This document shows, one piece after another, positions 16,609 to 25,481 of a DNA stretch of 64,000 bases. The translations under genes and the position numbers were made by a program. Below the pieces are notes generated by a model. It ran no database searches and was not told the DNA's origin. It saw only the letters and a program-made list of their open reading frames with translations. Every line of letters begins with the position of its first letter. Within the stretch, counting starts at the first letter, position 1. Source of the stretch: Hyphomicrobiales bacterium (lineage in GTDB: Bacteria; Pseudomonadota; Alphaproteobacteria; Rhizobiales; Rhizobiaceae); NCBI GenBank assembly GCA_900467745.1, contig UBQW01000041.1:1-64000 (forward strand), written 5' to 3'.

Positions 16609-17541
16609 TTGGAGCTGTTCATCACCCGGATCGTCCTGAAACTGGACCATTTTCGCCAGTGGCTGATCGCGCAGGTGATGTTCGGCTTCCTGAACTTCCT
16701 GAAGATCTTCCCGGCCGACGGGGCGATCAATTTCATCGACTGGCTGATGCGCAAGATCGGCCCGAAGATGAAGCGCCACAAGCTTATCCTCGCCAATCTC
16801 CGCAACGCCTTTCCCGAAAAGAGCGAAGAGGAGATCAACCGGATCGCGCTTGGCAGCTGGGCCAATATGGGCCGGCTTGCGGCGGAATACGTGTTTCTCG
16901 ATCGGCTGTTCGATTTCGATCCCGAAAAGAGCGAGCCGGGCAGGGTGGAGGTATCAGGGATCCCGATCTTCCTCGATCTCCTGGAAAATCCGCGCCCCTT
17001 CATCGTCTTTACCGGCCATACCGGCAATTTCGAGCTGCTGCCGGTGGCGGGTGCCGCCTTCGGCCTCTATGTCAGCGTCCTCTTTCGCCCGCCGAACAAT
17101 CCTTACGTGGCGCAGAAGGTGTTCGACTTCCGCAGCGCTCGCATGGGCAAGCTGGTGCCGTCGCATGCCGGATCGTCCTTCGCGCTCGCTCGCCAGCTGG
17201 AGGCGGAGCAGGGGGTCGGCGTGCTCGTCGACCAGAAGTTCGGCCGTGGACTGAAGACCGAGTTCTTCGGCCTGCCGGTGAAGACCAATCCGTTGCTTGG
17301 CAAGCTGGTGCGCCAGTTCAACTGCGAGGTTTATCCGGCCCGCTGCATCCGCCTTCCCGGCAATCGCTATCGGTTGGAAATCGAGCCGAAGGTCGAGCTG
17401 CCGCGCGATGCAAACGGCAACCTCGATATGGTCGGTACCGCACAGCTCTTGAACGACAAGGTTGAAAGCTGGGTCCGGGAATACCCGGAGCAGTGGCTTT
17501 GGTACCACGACCGGTGGGAAATCAAGCGCCAAGTCACGTAG
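16609..17541 (+). CDS. lpxXL: Lipid A very-long-chain acyltransferase LpxXL
   Basis: LpxXL moves the C28 hydroxy-acyl chain from AcpXL to a lipid A hydroxyacyl group at the inner membrane. The 310-residue protein has the LpxL/HtrB fold features: an N-terminal membrane-associated helix (VMFGFLNFLKIFP), the catalytic FTGHTGNFELLP block (His plus acidic context NFE), RPPNNPYV and VLVDQKFGRG, and a C-terminal WLWYHDRW. The start is the TTG at 16609, which keeps the helix that related proteins share; the next ATG at 16678 would lose part of it. Confidence 0.93.
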   Translation: MELFITRIVLKLDHFRQWLIAQVMFGFLNFLKIFPADGAINFIDWLMRKIGPKMKRHKLILANLRNAFPEKSEEEINRIALGSWANMGRLAAEYVFLDRLFDFDPEKSEPGRVEVSGIPIFLDLLENPRPFIVFTGHTGNFELLPVAGAAFGLYVSVLFRPPNNPYVAQKVFDFRSARMGKLVPSHAGSSFALARQLEAEQGVGVLVDQKFGRGLKTEFFGLPVKTNPLLGKLVRQFNCEVYPARCIRLPGNRYRLEIEPKVELPRDANGNLDMVGTAQLLNDKVESWVREYPEQWLWYHDRWEIKRQVT

Positions 17542-17698
17542 TGGTCCGTCCACTACATCTTGTCATTGAAAAACAAGGTCTCTTCGTCATTGAACATGAA
17601 ACGGCGTCATGTTACCGATTTCTGACAAGAGGGGTTATGAACGGTAAAGATGCCGTTTTAAGCCTTTAGATCGAATCCATTCCCTCACGGAAATCGGC

Positions 17699-18445
17699 AT
17701 GGGAGGTGTCGTGCTCGGGCTTTTTCAGGCGTTCTCTTTGCGGTGTTCGCAGATCGACGAAGCTATACGGCTCGGTGACGATGCGCGGGTGAGCAGCCTC
17801 GACGGCTCCATCGATGCGCTTATCGAGACAATCCTTGGCTACCGCGCCACCAATCTGTTTTACGCGCACATGCAGATGCAGTTTGTCGGCTGCCTGATCG
17901 ATCAGTACGCCGAAGACAGCGAATCCGTGCGCGAGCATGTGAAGCTGCTCGCCTACATGATGGAGCAGTATCTCGGTTCGACCGTTCCGCGCTGGCAGAT
18001 GCCGCCGCTGGAGCGCATGGACCGGGAACGAGTAACCGCGCCTGCCGCCTATGTGCCCAATACCGACAACGGCAACTTCCTGAACTCGGCTATCCTCGAA
18101 TCCCTGCCGGATCGGGTCGCGGTCGTGACCAAGGACTACCGCTATCTCTACGCCAATGCCGCGAGTGCCGCTTATGCCAAGCACAAGCCCTTCGAGATGG
18201 TGGGGCGACATATCAAGGACGTGCTCGGCGAGGCGCGATTCGTCGACTGCATCAAGGGAATGCTCGACGCTTGTTTCGCGGGTGGAACATGCGACCAAAC
18301 CTATGAACGGCGCGAGGAAAACGTTGTTCAGAGAACGCGCTATCGCATGTCGCCGCTGCGGGATTCTTCCGGCTATATCATCGGAGCGCTTATCGTCTCG
18401 CAGGAAGCCGGATCGTCAACGTCGACGGCCAATCTGGCCGCCTGA
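17699..18445 (+). CDS. PAS-domain protein of unknown role
   Basis: The 248-residue soluble protein has an alpha-helical N-terminal part (about 1-120) and a C-terminal PAS fold (about 122-240), with SLPDRVAVVTKDYRYLYANA, FEMVGRHIKDVLGEARF and RMSPLRDSSGYIIGALIVSQ. No kinase, GGDEF, EAL or DNA-binding domain follows, so it may be a sensor adaptor. The ATG at 17699 has only a weak upstream ribosome site. A GTG at 17711 sits just after GGGAGG and could be the real start. It follows lpxXL by 157 bp. Confidence 0.75.
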   Translation: MGGVVLGLFQAFSLRCSQIDEAIRLGDDARVSSLDGSIDALIETILGYRATNLFYAHMQMQFVGCLIDQYAEDSESVREHVKLLAYMMEQYLGSTVPRWQMPPLERMDRERVTAPAAYVPNTDNGNFLNSAILESLPDRVAVVTKDYRYLYANAASAAYAKHKPFEMVGRHIKDVLGEARFVDCIKGMLDACFAGGTCDQTYERREENVVQRTRYRMSPLRDSSGYIIGALIVSQEAGSSTSTANLAA

Positions 18446-18799
18446 TCACGCCTTCGTCCACACCGCAAGCTCATAGCCATCGGGATCTGCGAAGTGAAAG
18501 CGGCTGCCGCCTGGAAAGTCGAAGATCGGGCGAACGATCTTGCCGCCCGCGCCTTCGACCGATTGTAGCGCCGCCTCAAGGTCATCCGCGTAGAGGATGA
18601 CGAGCGGGCCGCCTGGGCGGGGTGCCTCGAGATTGGTGAAGCCGCCCTTCAGGCGTCCATCGTCGAATTCGCAATAGTTGGGACCGTAGTCGGTGAAGCG
18701 CCAGCCGAAAGCCTTGCCGTAGAACGCCTTGGAGCGCTCGATATCGGCGACGTTGAACTCGACATAGTCGATGCGAAGCTCGGTTTTCGTAGATGTCAT
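18446..18799 (-). CDS. VOC-superfamily (glyoxalase/bleomycin-resistance-like) protein
   Basis: A 117-residue single-module VOC protein with the typical pattern YVEFNVADIERSKAFYGKAFGW at the start, GPLVILYADDLEAALQSVEGAGGKIV in the middle and GGSRFHFADPDGYELAVW at the end. Such proteins are metal-dependent isomerases, dioxygenases or resistance proteins, and the substrate cannot be read from sequence. It is downstream of an SRPBCC gene on the same strand, 9 bp away, and the pair is probably one operon. Confidence 0.88.
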   Translation of the reverse strand: MTSTKTELRIDYVEFNVADIERSKAFYGKAFGWRFTDYGPNYCEFDDGRLKGGFTNLEAPRPGGPLVILYADDLEAALQSVEGAGGKIVRPIFDFPGGSRFHFADPDGYELAVWTKA

Positions 18800-18808
18800 C
18801 GGTGCTTC

Positions 18809-19207
18809 CTAGATTTCCATCAGCTTCTTCAGCGCCTCGAGATCGCGTGCCACATGCGCCGCATCGGCCTCGAATTGCTCGTCCGTCATATCCGGCAGCC
18901 GCAGCAATGTGAACATCACTTCGCAGCCGTCGCCATTCGGGACGATCCTGAGCGCGTTATAGACGCGCAACCCGTTCGCGATCGTGACGGTATGGTCGAG
19001 AACGCCGAATTCGTTGTGGGGAGCGAAGCTCACGCGAACCGTACCGAGAACGCCCTTGGCGATCCAGTCGTCGCCGCTTTTCTCCAGGCCGGATGCAAGG
19101 CCAGATGCCCAGAGCGGCATGTTTTCGGGCGCGCCGGCAAAGGCCCAGACGTCCCGCCAGTTCCGCTCGATGGACCTGTGAATGATTCTCGCCGGCATTG
19201 TCGCCAT
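18809..19207 (-). CDS. SRPBCC-family (polyketide-cyclase-like) protein
   Basis: The 132-residue protein has the START/SRPBCC layout: an N-terminal strand with ARIIHRSIERNWRDVWAFAGAPEN, a central beta sheet (GVLGTVRVSFAPHNEFGVLDHTV) and a long C-terminal helix. These proteins form a cavity for a small hydrophobic ligand; the ligand is unknown. The ATG at 19207 is chosen because AAGGAGGAGC precedes it. The gene is divergent from gnd across a 333 bp region. Confidence 0.8.
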   Translation of the reverse strand: MATMPARIIHRSIERNWRDVWAFAGAPENMPLWASGLASGLEKSGDDWIAKGVLGTVRVSFAPHNEFGVLDHTVTIANGLRVYNALRIVPNGDGCEVMFTLLRLPDMTDEQFEADAAHVARDLEALKKLMEI

Positions 19208-19540
19208 CGCTTGCTCCTCCTTCATTTTTGCGAGCGGCTTAACGTCGCATAATGCTCGTGCATCGTTACCGCTTGGACGCCGTCGGCGCCAAAATCGCCG
19301 ACATCAGGGCCTTGGTGGCAATATGGTTCACTTCGCACGGGACGCAATACGCGACCGATCCGGGGCGAATCGAACTTGCCGTATGAGCCAGAGAGTGCCA
19401 CAACACCGGTCCAATTTGACTAAAGCGCCTCGCGATCTTTCAGATTCACTCGTTGCGCTTTAGATCTTTGTTTTACCGCATGTCGTTATCGCAAAACCGC
19501 TTCACACTTTTGCGCGACATGCTCTAACCGGAGAGATATC
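19208..19540. other. Divergent intergenic region between the SRPBCC gene and gnd
   Basis: The 333 bp contain no convincing gene. The right part, 19421-19526, is a two-hairpin repeat described separately. The rest should hold the promoter of the SRPBCC/VOC pair. I do not see a clear tRNA or riboswitch. Confidence 0.5.
19421..19526. repeat. Two-hairpin rhizobial intergenic repeat upstream of gnd
   Basis: The first arm pair is TAAAGCGC (19421-19428) and GCGCTTTA (19455-19462). The second is GCATGTCG (19478-19485) and CGACATGC (19515-19522), with an inner pair GCAAAA (19491-19496) and TTTTGC (19508-19513). The wording closely resembles a repeat I recall from many Rhizobium and Sinorhizobium intergenic regions, but copy number was not checked. 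It ends 15 bp before the gnd start and so lies in its leader or promoter. Confidence 0.65.
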
Positions 19541-20971
19541 GTGGAAAAGGCAGAAATCGGGCTGATCGGCCTTGCGGTCATGGGTTCCAACCTCGCTCTG
19601 AACATTGCTGAAAAGGGCAACAAGATTGCGGTGTTCAACCGCACGCCCGACAAGACGGACGAGTTCTACGAAAGCGCCGGCGATCTGAAGAAGCAGATCA
19701 TTCCGTGCAAGACGATCGAGGAATTCGTCGAGGCGATCCGCCCGCCGCGTCCGATCATCATCATGATCAAGGCCGGCGAGCCTGTCGACCAGCAGATGGA
19801 GCTGCTGCGTCCGCATCTCTCCAAGGGCGACATCATGATCGATGCCGGCAACGCCAACTTCCGCGACACGATCGCCCGCTTCGACCGCCTCAAGGACACC
19901 GACCTGACCTTCATCGGCATGGGTGTTTCGGGTGGCGAGGAAGGTGCGCGTCACGGCCCGTCGATCATGGTCGGCGGCACGGAAGATAGCTGGAAGCGCG
20001 TCGAGCCTGTGCTGACCTCGATCGCTGCCAAGTACAAGGGCGACCCGTGCGTTGCCTGGCTCGGCAATGACGGTGCCGGCCACTTCGTCAAGACGATCCA
20101 CAACGGCATCGAATATGCCGACATGCAGATGATCGCTGAAATCTACGGTATCCTGCGCGACGGTCTCGGCAAGAGCGCCAAGGACATCTCCGGCATCTTC
20201 GGCGACTGGAACAAGGGCCGCCTGAACTCCTACCTGATCGAGATCTCCGAAAAGGTTCTGGCCGCGACCGACCCGATCTCCGGCGGTGCGATGGTCGACA
20301 TGATCCTCGACAAGGCCGGCCAGAAGGGCACCGGCAAGTGGTCGGCGATCGAAGCGCAGAACATGGGCATTCCGGCAACGGCGATCGAAGCGGCCGTTGC
20401 TGCCCGCAGCCTGTCGTCGATGAAGACCGAGCGCGAAGCCGCAGAGAAGATCTTCGGCAAGCCGGAATACAATTTCCCGGTCGCCTACGGTCCTGAGCTC
20501 GTCAAGGATCTGGAACTGGCTCTGTTCGCCGCCAAGATCGGCGCCTACGCGCAGGGCTTCGCTGTGATGGCGGAAGCCTCGCGCGAGTTCAAGTGGTCGC
20601 TGCCGATGCCAACCATCGCCAAGATCTGGCGTGACGGCTGCATCATCCGTTCGCAGTTCCTCGACGAGATCACCTCGGCCTTCACCAAGGCGCCTGACGT
20701 CGCCAACCTGATCGTGACGCCGGCCTTCGCGGATATGGTCAAGGAATCGCTGCCGGCGCTTCGCCGCGTTGTCGGTGCTGCCCTGCAGGCCGGTCTGCCG
20801 GTTCCGGCGCTCACCTCGGCGCTCACCTACTTCGACGCCTACCGTCAGGGCCGCGGCACCGCCAACCTGATCCAGGCGCAGCGCGACTTCTTCGGCGCCC
20901 ACGGCTTCGATCGCCTCGACGGCAAGGACTTCCACCACGGCCCATGGGGCAGCGGTGCGGCAACCTTCTAA
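19541..20971 (+). CDS. gnd: 6-phosphogluconate dehydrogenase (decarboxylating)
   Basis: Gnd oxidises 6-phosphogluconate to ribulose 5-phosphate with NADP in the pentose phosphate pathway. The 476-residue protein has the N-terminal nucleotide fold GLAVMGSNLALN (residues 8-19), the substrate-binding MGVSGGEEGARHGPSIM, the HFVKTIHNGIEYADMQ catalytic region containing the Lys, and the C-terminal AQRDFFGAHGFDR. It starts with GTG at 19541 after GGAGAG. A strong terminator follows. Confidence 0.97.
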   Translation: MEKAEIGLIGLAVMGSNLALNIAEKGNKIAVFNRTPDKTDEFYESAGDLKKQIIPCKTIEEFVEAIRPPRPIIIMIKAGEPVDQQMELLRPHLSKGDIMIDAGNANFRDTIARFDRLKDTDLTFIGMGVSGGEEGARHGPSIMVGGTEDSWKRVEPVLTSIAAKYKGDPCVAWLGNDGAGHFVKTIHNGIEYADMQMIAEIYGILRDGLGKSAKDISGIFGDWNKGRLNSYLIEISEKVLAATDPISGGAMVDMILDKAGQKGTGKWSAIEAQNMGIPATAIEAAVAARSLSSMKTEREAAEKIFGKPEYNFPVAYGPELVKDLELALFAAKIGAYAQGFAVMAEASREFKWSLPMPTIAKIWRDGCIIRSQFLDEITSAFTKAPDVANLIVTPAFADMVKESLPALRRVVGAALQAGLPVPALTSALTYFDAYRQGRGTANLIQAQRDFFGAHGFDRLDGKDFHHGPWGSGAATF

Positions 20972-20992
20972 GGTTCGCTCTCTGAAAATGAC

Positions 20993-21021
20993 AACAGCCG
21001 GGCCATTGGCCCGGCTGTTTT
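20993..21021 (+). terminator. Intrinsic terminator after gnd
   Basis: AACAGCCGGGCC (20993-21004) pairs perfectly with GGCCCGGCTGTT (21008-21019) around a three-base loop, followed by TTTTG. It could also serve the convergent cysteine hydrolase gene. Confidence 0.85.
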
Positions 21022-21044
21022 GCGTTTGGGCCAATTAACCTGGT

Positions 21045-21602
21045 TCAGAACTGGATTTCGGCGGCGGTGCGGACGATCGACAGCGCCGATCCGGCATCGA
21101 AATCATCCAGCGTCTCGTTATGGTGGGAGACGATCTCGGCGAAGGTCAATGAGCCTGAATCGGCGGTCGTGTGGCCGTCGGCGATCAGGGTGACGTTGTA
21201 GCCGAGCGAGACGGCGCGGCGGACCGTGGTGTCGACGCAGAACTGCGACATGCAGCCGCCGATGATGAGATGGGTCACGGAGCGTTCCGCCAGCCGCTCG
21301 GCCAAATCAGTCTCGAAGAATGAGTCGGCGCTCCTCTTGTGAACGACGGTATCATCGCTTCCGGGCGCGAGTTCCTGCCTGATTTCCCAGCCTTTCGTGC
21401 CGACCGCGAGGCGATGCCCTGGATCGCCGTCGTGCTGCACGAGGAAGACGGGGACGCCGCTATGCCATGCGCGTTCCCTGAGCGCGGCAAGGCGGGCGAC
21501 GGTCTCATCAAGCGCGGCGTCGATTGATGGCTGCCGCTCGGGCGTGCCTTTGCCCGCAACGATGGCGTTCTGCACATCGATGATGATGAGGGCTTTGGTC
21601 AT
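21045..21602 (-). CDS. Isochorismatase-family cysteine hydrolase
   Basis: The 185-residue protein has the family triad: Asp in ALIIIDVQNAI, Lys in VVHKRSADSFFETDL, and Cys in HLIIGGCMSQFCVDTT. The cis-peptide context is typical. Members hydrolyse nicotinamide, biuret, N-carbamoyl amides and similar compounds; the substrate here is not identifiable. The gene lies just downstream of the LacI-type regulator on the same strand, with 24 bp between them. Confidence 0.88.
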   Translation of the reverse strand: MTKALIIIDVQNAIVAGKGTPERQPSIDAALDETVARLAALRERAWHSGVPVFLVQHDGDPGHRLAVGTKGWEIRQELAPGSDDTVVHKRSADSFFETDLAERLAERSVTHLIIGGCMSQFCVDTTVRRAVSLGYNVTLIADGHTTADSGSLTFAEIVSHHNETLDDFDAGSALSIVRTAAEIQF

Positions 21603-21626
21603 GCGTTGTCTTTCCTTGTACTTCCG

Positions 21627-22667
21627 TCAACTGCCCGGTCGTGTCCAGACCGGCTGGCTGATGCTTTGCAGCAGTTCCGGCTCGACGCCGTCGATGCGGG
21701 CGATGACGGCCTTGGCCATCTCGCGGCCGGCGTGGCGGACGTCTTCATAGGCGGTGATGATCTCGGGGCGGATCCAGTTGAGGATCGGCGCCGATTCCTT
21801 CGAGGCCATGTCGACGTCGTGGCCAAGGCACTTGCCGGCGGCTTCGATGCCGGCGTTGACGGCAATGGCGGCGCTGCCGGCGAGACAGACGATGCCATCT
21901 GGCGCGTTGCTGGAGCGCATCATGGTCTCGACCGCGTTGCGGATATCGTCCAGCGGCGTGTCGATGGTGACGCGCAGCGGCACTTCCTCGGCGCCATAGT
22001 CATGCAGGCCGGTCTGGAAGCCGATGCGGGTGTGCGTGTAATAGGTGAGTTTGCTCGGAGGCTGGAGGAGGGCGATGCGCTTGCGGCCGCGCGCGACCAG
22101 CTTTTCGACCGCCTGGTGGGCGAAGGCTTCGTTGTCGAAGTCGTGGAACGGGTGCATCAGCCCGGCATCGGTGCGGCCATGCGTGGCGAACGGCATGTTG
22201 CGTTCGCTGAGCAGGCGCACACGGGGATCGTCGGGCTCGATGCGGGAGATGATGACGCCGTCGGCAGAGCCTGTCTCCAGGATGTAGCGGACCGGCAGCA
22301 TCGGATCCTTGCTGTGCGAGTGCGGCGTGACGACGATGTGGTAGGGCGTGCCGGTCAGGACCTCGGAGATGCCGAAGACCAGCTGGCTCGAGAAGCCCAT
22401 GATCTCTTCGTCAATGCTCAGAACGAGCGCGATGACGTTGGTCTTGCCGGTCCTGAGGCGCACGCCGGCGCGGTTCGGCTGATAGCCGAGCTGGCTTGCC
22501 ACCATCCGCACGCGTTCCTTGGTCTCCGCGCCGATGTCAGGTGCATCCTTTAATGCGCGAGACACAGTGGTGATGCCGAGGCCGGTCATGAAGGCAATCG
22601 TCTTCAGTGTCGGTCTCTCCCGAGATGCCTCGGTCACCGTCGTCCCGAAATTCGCTTTGTTTTTCAT
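21627..22667 (-). CDS. LacI-family transcriptional regulator of the sugar locus
   Basis: The 346-residue protein has a LacI helix-turn-helix near the N-terminus (LKTIAFMTGLGITTVSRALKD), the hinge RVRMVASQLGYQPN, and a periplasmic-binding-protein-like ligand domain with ADGVIISRIEPDDPRV and VGLA-type repeats. It resembles regulators of alpha- or beta-glucoside transport operons in rhizobia. The ATG at 22667 fits the family start; the longer frame up to 22832 runs through the operator region. It is divergent from the ABC importer it probably controls. Confidence 0.9.
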   Translation of the reverse strand: MKNKANFGTTVTEASRERPTLKTIAFMTGLGITTVSRALKDAPDIGAETKERVRMVASQLGYQPNRAGVRLRTGKTNVIALVLSIDEEIMGFSSQLVFGISEVLTGTPYHIVVTPHSHSKDPMLPVRYILETGSADGVIISRIEPDDPRVRLLSERNMPFATHGRTDAGLMHPFHDFDNEAFAHQAVEKLVARGRKRIALLQPPSKLTYYTHTRIGFQTGLHDYGAEEVPLRVTIDTPLDDIRNAVETMMRSSNAPDGIVCLAGSAAIAVNAGIEAAGKCLGHDVDMASKESAPILNWIRPEIITAYEDVRHAGREMAKAVIARIDGVEPELLQSISQPVWTRPGS

Positions 22668-22769
22668 CCCTCTAGGCCGTCCTACGCGATTTGGTTCGCT
22701 TATAGATGCTTTTCGCAGTGCTGTAAGCCTGAATACACAAATGCCGTTCCCTCCCACGGGCCTTAAAAT

Positions 22770-22783
22770 CTGTAACGTTACAG
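22770..22783. promoter_or_regulatory. LacI-type operator palindrome
   Basis: CTGTAACGTTACAG is a perfect 14-base palindrome with the central CG typical of LacI/GalR operators. It lies 103 bp from the regulator start, so autoregulation is likely. Confidence 0.75.
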
Positions 22784-22942
22784 TGAAATTGTCGAGCGAT
22801 TTTTGCGATGGTTTTGCCGCGTATGCTCCCAATGGTTGAATCGGTGGTTTTTGCGCGAATTTTTTGCACTTGCGAACGATAGTGAGAAATTACGTCATGA
22901 TACCAGTAGAATTAAATATATAAAAACAGCAATATAGAAGCG

Positions 22943-22958
22943 ATGTGCATTTGCACAT
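22943..22958. promoter_or_regulatory. Palindrome ATGTGCA-TT-TGCACAT upstream of the sugar importer
   Basis: Seven-base perfect arms surround a two-base centre. It differs from the LacI-type site and could bind another regulator or be chance. It is 163 bp before the binding-protein gene. Confidence 0.4.
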
Positions 22959-23091
22959 GGGTGCGCCTCGCCTTTGCGCCGGCTTGCGGGAATGGCGTTG
23001 TTTCAGCAGGCAAAGGTAGCAAAGCATGGGCTGAAAGAAAATTTTAAGGGGTGGCTGTTGCGCGGCAATATCGATTGAACTAAGTTTTTCC

Positions 23092-23106
23092 GGCAACGTT
23101 TCAGTG
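23092..23106. promoter_or_regulatory. Second operator-like site close to the importer start
   Basis: GGCAACGTTTCAGTG matches the operator at 22771-22785 (TGTAACGTTACAGTG) in 12 of 15 positions. It lies 14 bp before the ATG of the binding-protein gene, where a bound repressor would block transcription. Confidence 0.5.
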
Positions 23107-23120
23107 AGGGAGGAGAACTC

Positions 23121-24356
23121 ATGAATATTCGTTTGATGGCGGCAGCGCTGTGCGCATCCGTCGCTTTGCCGCTTGGTGCGGCACACGCCACCGATCTCGA
23201 AGTCACGCACTGGTGGACCTCGGGCGGCGAAGCTGCTGCCGTGGCCGAACTCGCCAAGGCATTCGACGCGACCGGCAACAAGTGGGTTGACGGTGCCATC
23301 GCCGGTTCCGGCGGCACGGCGCGTCCGATCATGGTCAGCCGCATCACCGGCGGCGATCCGATGGGCGCCACCCAGTTCAACCATGGCCGCCAGGCGGAGG
23401 AGCTTGTGCAGGCCGGCCTGATGCGCGACCTGACCGATGTCGCGACCGCCGAGCACTGGAAGGACATCATCCGTCCGGCAAGCCTGCTCGACAGCTGCAC
23501 GATCGACGGCAAGATCTATTGCGCACCCGTCAACATCCACTCCTGGCAGTGGTTGTGGCTCTCGAACGCCGCCTTCAAGAAGGCCGGCGTAGAGGTTCCG
23601 AAGAACTGGGATGAATTCGTCGCCGCCGCTCCGGCTCTTGAAAAGGCCGGCATCGTGCCGCTCGCCGTCGGCGGTCAGCCGTGGCAGGCCGCAGGCGCTT
23701 TCGACACGCTGATGGTGGCGATCGCCGGCAAGGACACGTTCAACAAGGTATTCAAGGACAAGGACGCCGATGTGGCTGCCGGTCCCGAGATCGCCAAGGT
23801 CTTCAAGGCCGCTGACGACGCCCGCAAGATGTCCAAGGGCAGCAATGTCCAGGATTGGAACCAGGCAACCAATCTGGTTATCACCGGCAAGGCCGGCGGC
23901 CAGATCATGGGTGACTGGGCGCAGGGCGAATTCGCTCTGGCCGGCCAGAAGGCCGGTACCGATTACACCTGCCTTCCGGGCCTCGGCGTGAACGAAATCA
24001 TCTCCACCGGTGGTGATGCCTTCTACTTCCCGCTGCTCAAGGACGAAGCAAAGTCGAAGGCGCAGGACGTTCTCGCCAAGACGCTGCTCGATCCGAAGAC
24101 CCAGGTCGCCTTCAACCTCAAGAAGGGCTCGCTGCCGGTTCGCGGTGACGTCGATCTCGAGGCTGCCAACGACTGCATGAAGAAGGGTCTCGAGATCCTG
24201 AAGAAGGGCAACATCGTCGAAGGCACCGACCAGCTGCTTTCGGCCGACAGCCAGAAGCAGAAGGAAGACCTCTTCTCGGAGTTCTTCGCCAATGCTTCGA
24301 TGACGCCTGAGGCGGCGCAGAAGCGCTTTGCCGAAATCATCGGCTCCGCCGACTGA
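23121..24356 (+). CDS. ABC sugar transporter, periplasmic substrate-binding protein
   Basis: A family 1 extracellular solute-binding protein of 411 residues with a cleavable signal peptide (residues 1-22, ending AHA). The mature start, TDLEVTHWWTSGGEAAAVAELAKAF, is characteristic of glucose/mannose and oligosaccharide binding proteins. GGAGGAG precedes the ATG. It is the first gene of the importer operon and is followed by a hairpin that may stabilise its message. The enzymes downstream suggest mannosides and xylosides or a mixed plant oligosaccharide as substrate, which is inference. Confidence 0.92.
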   Translation: MNIRLMAAALCASVALPLGAAHATDLEVTHWWTSGGEAAAVAELAKAFDATGNKWVDGAIAGSGGTARPIMVSRITGGDPMGATQFNHGRQAEELVQAGLMRDLTDVATAEHWKDIIRPASLLDSCTIDGKIYCAPVNIHSWQWLWLSNAAFKKAGVEVPKNWDEFVAAAPALEKAGIVPLAVGGQPWQAAGAFDTLMVAIAGKDTFNKVFKDKDADVAAGPEIAKVFKAADDARKMSKGSNVQDWNQATNLVITGKAGGQIMGDWAQGEFALAGQKAGTDYTCLPGLGVNEIISTGGDAFYFPLLKDEAKSKAQDVLAKTLLDPKTQVAFNLKKGSLPVRGDVDLEAANDCMKKGLEILKKGNIVEGTDQLLSADSQKQKEDLFSEFFANASMTPEAAQKRFAEIIGSAD

Positions 24357-24377
24357 TCGTCTGCTCGTACTGCCGCG

Positions 24378-24411
24378 ATCCGGCTTTCCGCCCAGGAACG
24401 GGGAGCCGGAT
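24378..24411 (+). terminator. Stem-loop after the binding-protein gene
   Basis: ATCCGGCT (24378-24385) pairs with AGCCGGAT (24404-24411). There is no T-tract. Such hairpins often raise the level of binding-protein mRNA relative to the permease genes that follow. Confidence 0.5.
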
Positions 24412-24575
24412 TTGCCCTAACCGCCAGCGGCGGCGGGCTCGTGGCAGTGCTTTCCCGATGAGTTCCGGCTGCGGAGGATGCGGCCGGAACCATCCGGGGC
24501 AAGAGACGGGAGCGGTGTCCGGCATCGGCCGCTGCTCTCGGTCAAAAAAGCAAGTGCGTGTCAGGAGGAAACACA

Positions 24576-25481
24576 ATGACGGGTCCAGCGAAAGCCGGCC
24601 GGCCAAATCAGTTGCTGCGCAATCTGAATTCCAAAATTGCATCCATCCCGATGATCCTTACCGCCCTGGTCATCTTTCTCGGCGGTACGGTCTGGACGGT
24701 GTTCTATTCCTTCACCAACTCGAAGCTCCTGCCAAGGATGAGCTTCGTTGGTTTCGACCAATACAAGCGGCTCTGGGCCGCGCCGCGATGGATCGTCTCC
24801 ATCGAAAACCTCGCCCTTTACGGCATCTTTTCCCTGATCTTTAGCCTGGTGATCGGCTTTACGCTGGCCGCCCTGATGGATCAGAAGATCCGGTTCGAGA
24901 ACGCGTTCCGGACGATCTTCCTCTACCCATTCGCGCTGTCCTTCATCGTCACCGGCCTTGTCTGGCAGTGGGTGCTCAATCCCGAGTTCGGCGTGCAGTC
25001 GGTGGTGCGTTCGCTCGGCTGGACGAGCTTCACCTTCGATCCACTCTATACGCCGAGCATCGTGATCTACGGCGTGCTGATCGCAGCACTCTGGCAGGGA
25101 ACGGGCCTTGTGATGTGCCTGATGCTGGCCGGCCTGCGCGGGATCGACGAGGACATCTGGAAGGCCTCGCGCGTCGACGGCATTCCGATGTGGAAGACCT
25201 ATCTCTTCATCGTCATCCCGATGATGCGTCCCGTCTTCATCACCACGCTCGTCATCATCGCGTCCGGCATCGTCAAGGTCTACGACCTCGTGGTGGCACA
25301 GACATCTGGCGGACCCGGCATCTCGTCGGAAGTGCCGGCCAAGTATGTCTACGACTACATGTTCCAGGCGCAGAACTTGGGGCAGGGCTTCGCCGCCTCG
25401 ACCATGATGCTGATCACGGTCGCGATCATCATCATTCCATGGGCTTATCTGGAATTCGGGGGAGGGCGTAAACGTGCCTGA
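24576..25481 (+). CDS. ABC sugar transporter, permease 1 (MalF-type)
   Basis: The 301-residue inner-membrane protein has about six membrane helices and the binding-protein-dependent permease EAA-type loop (DEDIWKASRVDGIPMWKTYLFIVIPMMRPV). The ATG at 24576 follows AGGAGGAA; the GTG at 24558 in the same frame is less well placed. It overlaps the next permease by eight bases. Confidence 0.92.
   Translation: MTGPAKAGRPNQLLRNLNSKIASIPMILTALVIFLGGTVWTVFYSFTNSKLLPRMSFVGFDQYKRLWAAPRWIVSIENLALYGIFSLIFSLVIGFTLAALMDQKIRFENAFRTIFLYPFALSFIVTGLVWQWVLNPEFGVQSVVRSLGWTSFTFDPLYTPSIVIYGVLIAALWQGTGLVMCLMLAGLRGIDEDIWKASRVDGIPMWKTYLFIVIPMMRPVFITTLVIIASGIVKVYDLVVAQTSGGPGISSEVPAKYVYDYMFQAQNLGQGFAASTMMLITVAIIIIPWAYLEFGGGRKRA

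Larger units (their letters stand above)
22668..23120. other. AT-rich regulatory region between the LacI-type gene and the sugar importer
   Basis: The 453 bp are clearly more AT-rich than the flanking genes. They hold a LacI-type operator at 22770-22783, a second half-similar site at 23092-23106 and an unrelated palindrome at 22943-22958. I see no convincing gene. Confidence 0.7.

Noticed and set aside
15207..17027. Reverse-strand open frame of 606 codons
   Set aside because: It is antisense to fabF1XL, adh2XL and lpxXL; no protein features.
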